From contig NZ_JAEMNW010000004.1 in assembly GCF_016481275.1 (NCBI RefSeq), positions 620,001 through 684,000 on the forward strand: a stretch of DNA of 64,000 bases, written 5' to 3'. Below the pieces are notes generated by a model. That model was given only the letters and a program-made list of their open reading frames with translations. It was not told the origin of the DNA and searched no databases. Of this stretch, positions 42,804 to 50,885 are shown one piece after another. Position 1 is the stretch's first letter, and every line of letters starts with the position of its first letter. A program made the translations under genes and the position numbers. The stretch comes from Antrihabitans auranticaus. Its GTDB lineage: Bacteria; Actinomycetota; Actinomycetes; Mycobacteriales; Mycobacteriaceae.

Positions 42804-44308
42804 CCGAAGACCATACCTTTACGACGCTGATCATCGGCGCCGGCTTCAGCGGCCTCGGCACAGCGTTCAAACTCAAAGCAGCAGGTATCGACGACATCGT
42901 CCTGCTCGAGCGGTCGGACCGTCTCGGTGGAACTTGGCGCGACAACACCTATCCCGGTGCGGCCGTGGATATTCCGTCGATGCTGTATTCCTTCTCCTTC
43001 GCGCCGAACCCCAATTGGTCGCGCACGTTCGCGCCGGGGCCGGAGATCTGCAGGCATATCGAGGGACTGGCCGACCGCTTGGATGTTCGTCGCAATATCC
43101 GGTTCAACGTGGAGGTCGTCGCTCTGGACTTCGACGAAGTCGAGGGCATCTGGATTGTCTCGACCGACACGGGCGAGCGCGTCCGTGCCCGCACGATCGT
43201 CAGCGCCGCGGGCCCTCTGACTGACTCGAGTTTCCCCAAGATCAACGGGATCGACAGCTTTCAGGGGCAGAAGATCCTCAGCTCGAAATGGAATCACGAC
43301 TACGACATGGCAGGTAAGCACGTCGCGGTGATCGGCACCGGTGCCAGTGCCGTGCAGATCGTCCCGGAACTGGTGAAGACTGCGAAATCGGTCAAGGTGT
43401 TTCAACGAACACCTGGCTGGATACTGCCGCGACCGGATTTCCCGATCCCCACGGCACTGCAGAAGGTGTACGCCGCAGTCCCTGCAACCCAACGGCTGTC
43501 ACGTGCAGCCCTCTATTACGGCCACGAAACGTTGGCGACCGGGTTGGTGTGGAATTCACCAGTTACCACGCTGATCCAAAAGGTCGCCATGGCCAATCTG
43601 CGAACACAGGTTCGCGATCCTTGGCTGCGCCGCCAACTCACCCCCGAGTTCCGCGCCGGCTGTAAACGGTTGATCGCCTCCAGTGATTTCTATCCCGCGT
43701 TGCAAGCTGACAACTGCAAACTGATCACTTGGCCGATCGCGCGCATCTCTGAGAACGGCATCCGAACTGCGGAAGGCATTGAGCACCAGTTCGATTGCAT
43801 CGTGTTCGCCACCGGCTACGACGTCCATCTCGACGGACCGCCGTACCCGGTGACCGGACTCGGTGGGCGCACTCTGAAAGAGAAATGGCAAGGTCACGCC
43901 TTTGCCTACAAGAGCGCTCACACGCACGGGTTCCCGAACCTGTTCCTCACCAACGGTCCGAACTCTGGTCCAGGCCACAATTCGCTGCTGGTGTACCTCG
44001 AGGGGCAGATCGACTACGCGGTCAAAGGCATCAAGACGATCGTGGACAACGACCTGCGCTATCTCGACGTTCGCGAGGACGTCGAGCGGAGGTACAACGA
44101 GCGGGTCCAGAAGCGACTCGAGCGCACGACCTGGATGACCGGGTGTCGCAGCTGGTACCTCACAGCCGACGGTTACAACGCCTCGATGTATCCGGGATTC
44201 GCAACCCAGTATCTCGCGCAGATGCGCAAGTTCGATGCGCGGGATTACCTGATGGTCCAACGTAGCCCGCATTCGACGACTCGTACGTCGGTCGCGTTCG
44301 CGCAGTGA
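42800..44308 (+). CDS. Flavin monooxygenase, Baeyer-Villiger-like
   Basis: About 502 residues. FAD motif LIIGAGFSGLGTAFKLK at the N-terminus, GGTWRDNTYPGAAVDIPS after it, and NADPH motif VAVIGTGASAVQIVPEL near residue 176. The usual BVMO fingerprint FxGxxxHxxxW(P/D) reads FQGQKILSSKWN: the His is Leu and the last residue Asn, so ketone oxygenation cannot be assumed. ATG 42800 overlaps the stop of the di-iron gene. Together with the SDR and di-iron protein, it would make an oxidising set for a lipid or ketone, controlled by MerR. Confidence 0.88.
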   Translation: MTEDHTFTTLIIGAGFSGLGTAFKLKAAGIDDIVLLERSDRLGGTWRDNTYPGAAVDIPSMLYSFSFAPNPNWSRTFAPGPEICRHIEGLADRLDVRRNIRFNVEVVALDFDEVEGIWIVSTDTGERVRARTIVSAAGPLTDSSFPKINGIDSFQGQKILSSKWNHDYDMAGKHVAVIGTGASAVQIVPELVKTAKSVKVFQRTPGWILPRPDFPIPTALQKVYAAVPATQRLSRAALYYGHETLATGLVWNSPVTTLIQKVAMANLRTQVRDPWLRRQLTPEFRAGCKRLIASSDFYPALQADNCKLITWPIARISENGIRTAEGIEHQFDCIVFATGYDVHLDGPPYPVTGLGGRTLKEKWQGHAFAYKSAHTHGFPNLFLTNGPNSGPGHNSLLVYLEGQIDYAVKGIKTIVDNDLRYLDVREDVERRYNERVQKRLERTTWMTGCRSWYLTADGYNASMYPGFATQYLAQMRKFDARDYLMVQRSPHSTTRTSVAFAQ

Positions 44309-44395
44309 CTTCGGCGGGGTAGGCGAAACACGTTTTCCTCGTGCGGATTCCGTCGATCGCACGCTATGTTTGGCGTGGTTGAATTCCCACACGCG

Positions 44396-44426
44396 CCCAT
44401 CGTGGACTGGCGCAGTTTACGATGGG
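44396..44426. promoter_or_regulatory. Nested dyad upstream of the MerR gene
   Basis: CCCATCGT and ACGATGGG (outer arms) share their centre with GACTGGCGCAGTT (44405-44417). The inner element matches the dyads in the inverted repeat at 41660-41749, and CCAT stands at the same distance upstream of ACTGG in both loci. Confidence 0.72.
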
Positions 44427-44507
44427 TCGTATGGAATTACGAGGCGGTGTGATCACGTGAGAGCTGCGAGGCCGCTGCGACTGCGCGCGGATCAGGTGGG
44501 CTGACCG

Positions 44508-45443
44508 TTGGCACGCGCGCCCCGTGAGCCGGGCTCCCCGTTGGAAGCGCTGTTGGAGTCGGTGCTTCGCGCGCCTGCACACGCGAGTCGTCGCCCTCGC
44601 GCGGCCATCGACACAGCGGTTCGCCATCTACTCGAGGCAGCCGTCGCGTCCCTGCAGGGCGGCGACCGTGGCGGGCACGATCGGTATCGGATCGACGACC
44701 TCGCACGTGAAACCGGTGTTACCACCCGCAACATCCGCGCCTATCAGGAACGCGGTCTCCTACCGCCGCCGCAGAAGAGTGGCCGCGTCGCATACTTCGA
44801 CGACAGCCACGTGGCGCGGCTGGAGCTGATCACTTCGATGCTCGACCGCGGCTACACCCTCGCCCACATCGGTGAAATGCTCGCGGCGTGGCAGGGCGGT
44901 CGCGATCTTGCGGGGATTCTGGGTTTGGAGTTGGTTCGGCCGTGGGCCGCCGACAGGCCGACCCGGATGCCGATGCCGAAGGTCCGGGAATTGGCCGGCG
45001 ACGCAGCCGGTTTGTCTCGCCTGGTCGCTGACGGGCTGGTCGAGTTGGGCGAAACCGACGCTCTCGTGCACCGGCCGCTACTTTTACAAGCCTTCGCGGA
45101 GACGCGTTCCTATGGCATGTCGATGGATGCGATCCTCGCCGTACACGAGCGCGTGGCGCCGCTCGTCGACGAGATCGCGAACATTTTGGTCGACGCTGGA
45201 ACGGCTCACGTCGCGGCGTCCAAACCCGTTGCCCGCGAAGATTTTTTCGACGAGCAGACAATGACGAAGTTCGTCGCCATGCTCGTCCGCATTCGTGCGC
45301 TGGCCTCGGACTCCGTGCGCGCGTCCCTCGAGAGCGCGATCGAAGGCCGGATCGAAGCGTCGCTCGGCGACTATCTTGCTCGCGCGGCAAAGCGCCACAA
45401 CTCGACCGCTGCACCTCGACTGTCGGGTGTCGGCGATCGGTGA
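44508..45443 (+). CDS. MerR family transcriptional regulator
   Basis: About 311 residues. HTH YRIDDLARETGVTTRNIRAY is followed by the wing ERGLLPPPQKSGRVAYFDD, then a helical dimerisation and long C-terminal effector domain. An N-terminal extension of about 60 residues precedes the HTH. TTG 44508 is supported by AGGTGG upstream in a 14-base leader that also precedes the SDR start. The dyad at 44396-44426 and copies near the SDR/di-iron genes mark it as the likely regulator of that cluster. The inducer is unknown and no metal-binding cysteines are seen. Confidence 0.85.
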   Translation: MARAPREPGSPLEALLESVLRAPAHASRRPRAAIDTAVRHLLEAAVASLQGGDRGGHDRYRIDDLARETGVTTRNIRAYQERGLLPPPQKSGRVAYFDDSHVARLELITSMLDRGYTLAHIGEMLAAWQGGRDLAGILGLELVRPWAADRPTRMPMPKVRELAGDAAGLSRLVADGLVELGETDALVHRPLLLQAFAETRSYGMSMDAILAVHERVAPLVDEIANILVDAGTAHVAASKPVAREDFFDEQTMTKFVAMLVRIRALASDSVRASLESAIEGRIEASLGDYLARAAKRHNSTAAPRLSGVGDR

Positions 45444-45474
45444 TTCACGCTGACTGGGCGTTACCGGTGGCGCA

Positions 45475-45529
45475 CCCCGCGTGTCGCCGCGAGAGGGCCG
45501 TGACGGCGGCGCCCCCCGCGTGTCGCCGC
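45475..45529. repeat. Pair of 16-bp direct repeats
   Basis: CCCCGCGTGTCGCCGC occurs at 45475-45490 and 45514-45529 in the space between the converging MerR and oxidase genes. It may be a recombination remnant or part of a local termination structure. No coding function. Confidence 0.6.
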
Positions 45530-45689
45530 CGGGTATGCCCGCTCGGCGAGAGGCAAGATGCCGAGCCGAACTGTCGCTGATCATTACTGCGATTCGTTTT
45601 GCCGAGCATCCGAGTGCGATTCCGGGCAGCTGCATCTGTCGATCAGCGTGAAAGGTCTGACGAAGACACTCCTGACCGAAAGTTGAGAC

Positions 45690-47225
45690 TCAGTCCGACG
45701 CGTCGAGCACTGCCATCGCGGCGTTGTGCCCGGGGATTCCGCTGACACCGCCGCCGCGTCGTGCTCCGGCTCCGCACAACAGGATTCGGTCGTACTCGGT
45801 CTCGACGCCCCAGCGTCCGACGTCATCCGGGTCATCGGCAAAGGGCCACTGCAGGTCCCGATGGAAGATGTGGCCAGCGGGCAGGCCGAGTTCGGATTCG
45901 AGGTCGAGCGGTGTCTTCGCTTCGACACATAGCGCGCCGTCAGGTGTTCGCGAGATGCAGTCCTCGATCGGCTCGTCGAGCACGCTGTTCAACGATGCAA
46001 GGGTCGCGCGCAATGCGGCGGCGCGGGCAATATCGTTGTGGTCGTTGAACAATCGCGCCGGCATGTGCAGGCCGAAGAGCGTGAGCGTATGCCGGCCCGC
46101 GTCGCGTTCGGACGGACCGAGAATCGACGGATCCGTGAGGGAGTGACAGTAGATCTCGCAGGGCGGCACCGTGGGTATTCGGCCGCCGGCAGCCTGGGAG
46201 TATGCGGTTTGCAGCTGGTCGAACGATTCGTTGACGTGCAGGGTCCCGCCGAAGGCATCGGCGGGGGAGACCGCTGTGTCGCGAAGCCGAGGCAGCCGGT
46301 CCAACACCATGTTCACCTTGAGTTGTGCGCCCTCGGGCCGCCCGGTCGGGTGTTCGCCAAGCAGTCCGGAGAGCCGTGCTGGGGCGACGTTGGCGAGAAT
46401 ATGCCTGCCATGGGCGACGTGCTCGTTGTCCGCGTAGCGATAGCGGACCTCGCCGTCGGGTGAAACGGCCAGCACTTCGGCGCCGGTGAGCAACTTTGCA
46501 CCTGCACGCTGGGCCGCCCCTGTCAGCGCCGCCGTCACTGCGCCCATCCCTCCGACTGGAACATCCCACGCGCCCGTACCACGTCCGATGACGTGATAGA
46601 GCAGGCAACGGTTCTGGGTCAGGTCGGGGTCGTCGGCTGTCGTAAAAGTGCCGATCAGCGCGTCGGTCAGCACAATGCCGCGCACGGTGTCGTCCGTGAA
46701 CCACTCGCGCAACGTCTGGCCGAGCGGCCGTTCGAAGAACACTGACCAGGCTTCCGCGTCGGCGATCATGGCTTCGAACGTCGACCGATCTACGAGCGGT
46801 CGAGTCAGAGAATCGAAGACTGGACCGGCGACGCGGGAAGTCAAGTCGTAGAACCGTTCCCAGGACGCGAAGTCTCGGTCGGATCCCGTCAGTCGACGAA
46901 ACGACGCCGCGGTGCGTTCGCGATTTCCGGTGTCGACGAGGAGTCCGCCGTCGCCACGTGGCGTGTAGGAGGAGATGTTGCGCTGACGCAGTTCGACGTC
47001 GATGCCGAGGTCTGTAGCGATCTTCTCCGGTAACAGGCTGACCAGGTACGAATACCGCGACAGCCGCACATCGACGCCGGGGAAGGCCCGGAAAGACACA
47101 GCGGCACCGCCCAATTCGTCTCGGCGTTCCAGGACGAGCACCCTACGGCCGGTGCGTGCCAAGTAGGCGGCGGCAACGAGACCGTTGTGGCCGCCACCGA
47201 CGATCACGGCATCGTAGGAATTCAT
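45690..47225 (-). CDS. Phytoene-desaturase-like FAD oxidoreductase (PYROXD2-like)
   Basis: About 511 residues. N-terminal FAD site DAVIVGGGHNGLVAAAYLART, followed by LERRDELGGAAVSF; C-terminal ILLCGAGARRGGGVSGIPGHNAA closes the flavin site. Similar proteins are carotenoid-type dehydrogenases or quinone-linked oxidases. The substrate is unknown. ATG 47225 has a short GAGG site; GTG 47234 is the alternative. It diverges from a MarR gene across an operator-like palindrome. Confidence 0.85.
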   Translation of the reverse strand: MNSYDAVIVGGGHNGLVAAAYLARTGRRVLVLERRDELGGAAVSFRAFPGVDVRLSRYSYLVSLLPEKIATDLGIDVELRQRNISSYTPRGDGGLLVDTGNRERTAASFRRLTGSDRDFASWERFYDLTSRVAGPVFDSLTRPLVDRSTFEAMIADAEAWSVFFERPLGQTLREWFTDDTVRGIVLTDALIGTFTTADDPDLTQNRCLLYHVIGRGTGAWDVPVGGMGAVTAALTGAAQRAGAKLLTGAEVLAVSPDGEVRYRYADNEHVAHGRHILANVAPARLSGLLGEHPTGRPEGAQLKVNMVLDRLPRLRDTAVSPADAFGGTLHVNESFDQLQTAYSQAAGGRIPTVPPCEIYCHSLTDPSILGPSERDAGRHTLTLFGLHMPARLFNDHNDIARAAALRATLASLNSVLDEPIEDCISRTPDGALCVEAKTPLDLESELGLPAGHIFHRDLQWPFADDPDDVGRWGVETEYDRILLCGAGARRGGGVSGIPGHNAAMAVLDASD

Positions 47226-47248
47226 GCGCCTCACGGTATCCGAAGAGT

Positions 47249-47271
47249 TAGTTGCCTGCGGCAGTCAACTA
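47249..47271. promoter_or_regulatory. MarR operator between the oxidase and MarR genes
   Basis: TAGTTG and CAACTA, 11 bases apart, with an inner TGCC/GGCA dyad. It lies 15 bases upstream of the MarR ATG and 24 from the oxidase start. Confidence 0.65.
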
Positions 47272-47285
47272 TCTATACTGAGAGG

Positions 47286-47813
47286 ATGAGCCGACTCGAG
47301 AACCTGCTCGGCGCGCAAGCCCTGGCAGTGACCGATCGATTGCTGGCCGCCGACGGCGACGAAGGGGTCGACCTGTCGGCATCAGGCCGTGCAGCGTTGG
47401 TGACGCTGCTCGCGCATCCGGATCACGCGGTGTCGTGGCTCGGCGGCGTACTCGGATTGTCGAGTTCGGGGGTCACGCGACTGGTCGATCGACTGGTCGC
47501 CGCGGACTTGGTGACCCGAACTGCCGGTGCGGACGCGCGAAGTCGACGAATCAGGTTGACCGAGAAAGGCATCGGACGCGCAGAGGTCATTCTGCGCGCA
47601 CGAAGGGCTGCGATCGCTGACGTGCTCGGTTCGTTCTCCGACCGCGATCGAGGGGAGTTCGAGCGGCTCCTGGGCCAACTGGTCGGGGCACTGGCCGAGA
47701 CGCGAATGCCTGCGCTGCAGGTATGCCGACTATGCGATCGGTCGGCGTGCGCATCCGGTGGCGCCGAATGCCCGCTCGCGCACACGGTGCCTGCGGAGGG
47801 CGACGATGACTGA
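47286..47813 (+). CDS. MarR family regulator with C-terminal cysteine cluster
   Basis: About 175 residues. Winged helix HAVSWLGGVLGLSSSGVTRL, wing ADARSRRIRLTEKG. The C-terminus holds four cysteines, VCRLCDRSACASGGAECP, which could bind a metal or sense oxidants. ATG 47286 follows GAGAGG. The MFS gene starts 8 bases before its stop, so the two are coupled. It probably represses itself, the pump and the divergent oxidase in response to a redox or metal signal. Confidence 0.85.
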   Translation: MSRLENLLGAQALAVTDRLLAADGDEGVDLSASGRAALVTLLAHPDHAVSWLGGVLGLSSSGVTRLVDRLVAADLVTRTAGADARSRRIRLTEKGIGRAEVILRARRAAIADVLGSFSDRDRGEFERLLGQLVGALAETRMPALQVCRLCDRSACASGGAECPLAHTVPAEGDDD

Positions 47814-49026
47814 CCTGACCACCAGGGAAACCACGCAGGCCATCCCGACAATCCGGACGGTCCTGCCCGGCGCAGCGATGATCGCAGTCACCTTCGGCCT
47901 GGCTCGCTACGGCTACGGATTGCTGTTGCCCGAAATGCAGTCCGAGTTGGCACTCACGTCCGGCGAGGCGGGACTGATCGCGTCGGGCACCTACCTGTCG
48001 TATCTTGTTGCCAACGTCGGCGTGGTCGCTGTCGCGAGTCGGCTGGGTGCACGCGCGGCCATCGGTGTCGCTGCGGCGTTCGCTGCGATTGGGATGACGG
48101 TAATTGCCGTTGCGGAGAGTGCCGCCATGATGGCCGTAGGGATCCTGGTTGCAGGTGCGGCAGCAGGTTTCGCTTTTCCGCCGTACGCAGACCTCGTCGC
48201 CCGGCACGTCTCGGAACCGCGCCGGGATCTCGCCTGGTCGGCGATCAGTTCCGGCACCGGGTGGGGCGTCGCCATCGCCGGACCGATCGCCATCGTTGCG
48301 GGTGACCAGTGGCGGATCGCCTGGATGGTGTTCGTAGCCCTCGCTGTCGGGGTGGGGGTTGTCGCCGTGCTGGCCGCGCCGACGCAGGACGTTGGTGCCC
48401 AACTGCGCCGTCCACAGCTGAGCTGGACCTGGTTCTTCTGCCCGAAGTCACGCCCTCTGCTTGTTTCTGCCGTCCTCGTCGGCACGGGGAGCGCGGTGTG
48501 GTGGGCGTTCAGCGTCGACGCCCTGCGGCATGCCGGTCTCGACGCCACGTCGGCCAGGATCGTCTATGCGGTGTGCGGCGTCGCAGGCATCCTGGCGTCC
48601 GCAAGCGGTGTCGTGTTTTCGCGCTTCGGTCTCCGTACAGGCTATTTCGTGGCTTCTGTCCTACTCGCGGGATCGCTCGCGCTTCTGGCGGTGGCGGGCG
48701 GAAGCGTGCCCGGAGCGCTGACAGCAGCAATCTTGTTCGGCGTGTGCTACAACACCGTCATTGCGGCGCAGGGGATTTGGAGCGCCCGAGTATTCGCCGA
48801 GCACCCGTCCGCCGGCTTGGCCGCCATCAGTACCGCACTCACGATAGGAACGTTTGCCGGGCCCAGCATCGCAGGCGTGGCAATCACGCAGTTCGGCTAT
48901 CCGGCGACGCTCACGGGAGCGACCGCCGCAATTCTCGCTGCGCTCGTGTTCTGCCCGCCCAGCGGGCGGCAGCGGCAAATTCTCGCCGAACATCAGTGTG
49001 CGGGCTGCGCCCCCGTGCGCGATTAG
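47806..49026 (+). CDS. MFS transporter (YbfB/YjiJ type)
   Basis: About 406 residues with about 12 hydrophobic helices. The N-terminal block AAMIAVTFGLARYGYGLLLP is typical of YbfB/YjiJ-like exporters. Its C-terminus ends with two cysteines (HQCAGCAPVRD). ATG 47806 overlaps the MarR gene. A pump under a cysteine-containing MarR suggests efflux of a reactive or toxic compound. Its stop lies inside the left arm of a hairpin. Confidence 0.85.
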   Translation: MTDLTTRETTQAIPTIRTVLPGAAMIAVTFGLARYGYGLLLPEMQSELALTSGEAGLIASGTYLSYLVANVGVVAVASRLGARAAIGVAAAFAAIGMTVIAVAESAAMMAVGILVAGAAAGFAFPPYADLVARHVSEPRRDLAWSAISSGTGWGVAIAGPIAIVAGDQWRIAWMVFVALAVGVGVVAVLAAPTQDVGAQLRRPQLSWTWFFCPKSRPLLVSAVLVGTGSAVWWAFSVDALRHAGLDATSARIVYAVCGVAGILASASGVVFSRFGLRTGYFVASVLLAGSLALLAVAGGSVPGALTAAILFGVCYNTVIAAQGIWSARVFAEHPSAGLAAISTALTIGTFAGPSIAGVAITQFGYPATLTGATAAILAALVFCPPSGRQRQILAEHQCAGCAPVRD

Positions 49027-49059
49027 CGAGTCCCTGGACTCCCCAACCGCGCACAGGGG
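49011..49059. repeat. Palindromic repeat/terminator, copy A
   Basis: CCCCGTGCGCG pairs, with one mismatch in its inner part, with the CGCGCAC arm of AACCGCGCACAGGGG across a loop that includes CCCTGG. It overlaps the MFS stop codon. The reverse complement of the hairpin at 62144-62188 carries nearly the same sequence (GTGCGCGrTTAGCGAG at the left arm), so the two form a family. Confidence 0.65.
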
Positions 49060-49074
49060 TGCTGCCCCTACAAT

Positions 49075-49090
49075 CCAGGTGACCTGATGT
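49075..49090. promoter_or_regulatory. GntR operator before its own gene
   Basis: CCAGGTGACCTGATGT contains the dyad CAGGT-G-ACCTG. A copy with one difference lies at 54327-54342 in the main catabolic promoter. It is 20 bases upstream of the GntR ATG. Confidence 0.78.
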
Positions 49091-49110
49091 GTTGGTGTCG
49101 AGGAGGCCAC

Positions 49111-49926
49111 ATGCCCCGCCGTGATCCGCCGGTTGCTCCGATGGCCGGCATGCGTTCACCGAAGGCAGGCGACGCCGTCATCGAGTCGCTGCGCCGCGAT
49201 ATCACCTCGGCGCGGCTGCCTTTGGGCTCGCGACTGCCCAACGAGCGCGAACTCGCCGCGCATTACGGAGTCAGCCAGCCGACGGTGCGCGAGGCAGTTC
49301 GCGCACTCGAGGCTATGGGCCTCGTCCAGGTGCGGCACGGTAGCGGAGTGTTCGTCCGAGGTGACAGCGACTACCTCGTCGCAACGGCGTTGCAGATTCT
49401 CATGCAGATGAAGGACGTCGGACTGGTCGACGCACTGGACGTGCGAGGCGCTCTCGGGTTGCAGTCCGCGCGCGCTGCGGCAAAGAATGCAACCGACGCC
49501 GACCTCGCTGCACTCGAAGACGCGTTCGCCGTGCTTGGCGATGCGGCGAAGCTGCGTGACTTCGACTCCCTGATCGCGGCGGTCACCGGGTTCCAAGTCG
49601 TGTTGTCGCGCGCGGGACACAACGAATTGACCGCGGCGATCGAGAACGTCCTCGTCTCGCTCATCATGCACATGCAGTTCAAGGTGTTGCAGCGCAGAGG
49701 CATTCGCTTCTGGCAGCAGCGCACCACCGAATTCCAGCCTGACCGGCGCAAGATTCTCGACGCAGTTCGCAGTCACGATTCCGCTGCTGCGGTGGCCGCA
49801 ATGTCCGACTACCTCGACCACCAGCGCCGCTACTTCACGGACGACCCGGAACTCGCGACACTGCGACTCTCCGATCCCGAAGCGGTACGGATCGCGGCCG
49901 ACGTCGAGTTTCGTCGCGACGCGTAA
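49111..49926 (+). CDS. GntR family regulator (FadR/FCD type)
   Basis: About 271 residues. N-terminal winged helix (LPNERELAAHYGVSQPTVREAVRAL, near 45-70) and C-terminal FCD ligand domain. ATG 49111 follows GAGGAGG. Its 3' end overlaps the converging E1-beta gene by 97 bases. Likely represses the degradation genes through the shared 16-base site and is released by an acid or CoA-ester intermediate, as in related FCD proteins. Confidence 0.9.
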   Translation: MPRRDPPVAPMAGMRSPKAGDAVIESLRRDITSARLPLGSRLPNERELAAHYGVSQPTVREAVRALEAMGLVQVRHGSGVFVRGDSDYLVATALQILMQMKDVGLVDALDVRGALGLQSARAAAKNATDADLAALEDAFAVLGDAAKLRDFDSLIAAVTGFQVVLSRAGHNELTAAIENVLVSLIMHMQFKVLQRRGIRFWQQRTTEFQPDRRKILDAVRSHDSAAAVAAMSDYLDHQRRYFTDDPELATLRLSDPEAVRIAADVEFRRDA

Positions 49927-50885
49927 AGGTCCGTGACTGCCGCGACGATGCTGTCGGCAGTGGGATACAGCGGCTTCTCCATCGCCGGGCTGAACGGTAC
50001 GTGCACGTCCGGTGCGGTCAGTCGGCGGACCGGTGCGCGTAGGTCGGCAAAGGCCTGTTCGCTGATCACCGCCGAAATCTCGCTTGCTGCACTGCATGTG
50101 CGGGGTGCAGGGTCGACGACGAGCAGACGACCGGTTTTGCGGACGGACGCGACAATCGTGTCGGTGTCCAACGGCGACAGCGTGCGAGGGTCGATGAGCT
50201 CGATCGAGATATCGCGCGCAGCAAGCAGATCGGCCGCCTTCTTGGCAAGCTGAACCGCGCCGGCAATAGCCACGACGGTCACGTCGGTGCCGGAACGGAC
50301 GATGTTGGCGACACCGAGTTCGAGCGTGTACGGCTCGTCCGGAACCTCCTCCTTGCGCGACCAGAGCGTGGCGTCCTCGAAAACCAGTACGGGGTCGTTG
50401 CATTCGACTGCGGCACGAAGCAAGCCCTTCGCCTCGTAGGCGCTGGACGGAACAACGATATTCAAACCCGGGACGTTCATGAACATGGCGTACGGGCGGT
50501 CCGAGTGATGCGCCGCCGACGCCGCGCCGTACCACATGCTGGCGCGAAACACGATGGGGATGCTCGCCTGACCGCCGAATATGTACCGGTTTTTCGCGGC
50601 TTGATTGACCAACTGGTCCATCGCGAGATACATGAACGTCGCGTAGCTGTAGTCGACGATGGGCCGGAGTCCGGTCATCGCCGCACCGATTGCGACCCCG
50701 GTGAAACCGGCCTCCGAAATCGGCATGTTCATGATTCGGTCCAGGCCGAACTCGGAGACGAATCCTGGTGCTGTTCCGTATAGATTCGCGCGCACGTCCT
50801 CGCCCATGAGGACGACGGTGTCGTCGGATCGCAGCGCATCACGTTGTGCCGCAGCGATAGCGGCCAGATAGTTGAGCCGGGTCAT
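49830..50885 (-). CDS. 2-oxoacid/acetoin dehydrogenase E1 beta subunit
   Basis: About 351 residues. Transketolase-type E1-beta with MGEDVRANLYGTAPGF, the MNMPISEAGFTGVAIGAA segment and FEDATLWSRKEEVP, closest to acetoin-dehydrogenase/branched-type E1-beta. The last 20 or so residues after DLYASRRN exceed the family and are encoded opposite the GntR 3' end, giving a 97-base antisense overlap. Its ATG overlaps the E1-alpha stop (ATGA). Last gene of the leftward unit; forms the alpha2beta2 E1 with the neighbouring subunit. Confidence 0.9.
   Translation of the reverse strand: MTRLNYLAAIAAAQRDALRSDDTVVLMGEDVRANLYGTAPGFVSEFGLDRIMNMPISEAGFTGVAIGAAMTGLRPIVDYSYATFMYLAMDQLVNQAAKNRYIFGGQASIPIVFRASMWYGAASAAHHSDRPYAMFMNVPGLNIVVPSSAYEAKGLLRAAVECNDPVLVFEDATLWSRKEEVPDEPYTLELGVANIVRSGTDVTVVAIAGAVQLAKKAADLLAARDISIELIDPRTLSPLDTDTIVASVRKTGRLLVVDPAPRTCSAASEISAVISEQAFADLRAPVRRLTAPDVHVPFSPAMEKPLYPTADSIVAAVTDLYASRRNSTSAAIRTASGSESRSVASSGSSVK

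Noticed and set aside
45475-45529. Direct repeats considered as a CRISPR array
   Set aside because: Only two copies of 16 bp with a 23-base gap and no cas genes.
49156-50535. Long antisense frame across GntR and E1-beta
   Set aside because: No domain or ribosome site; it crosses two clear genes.
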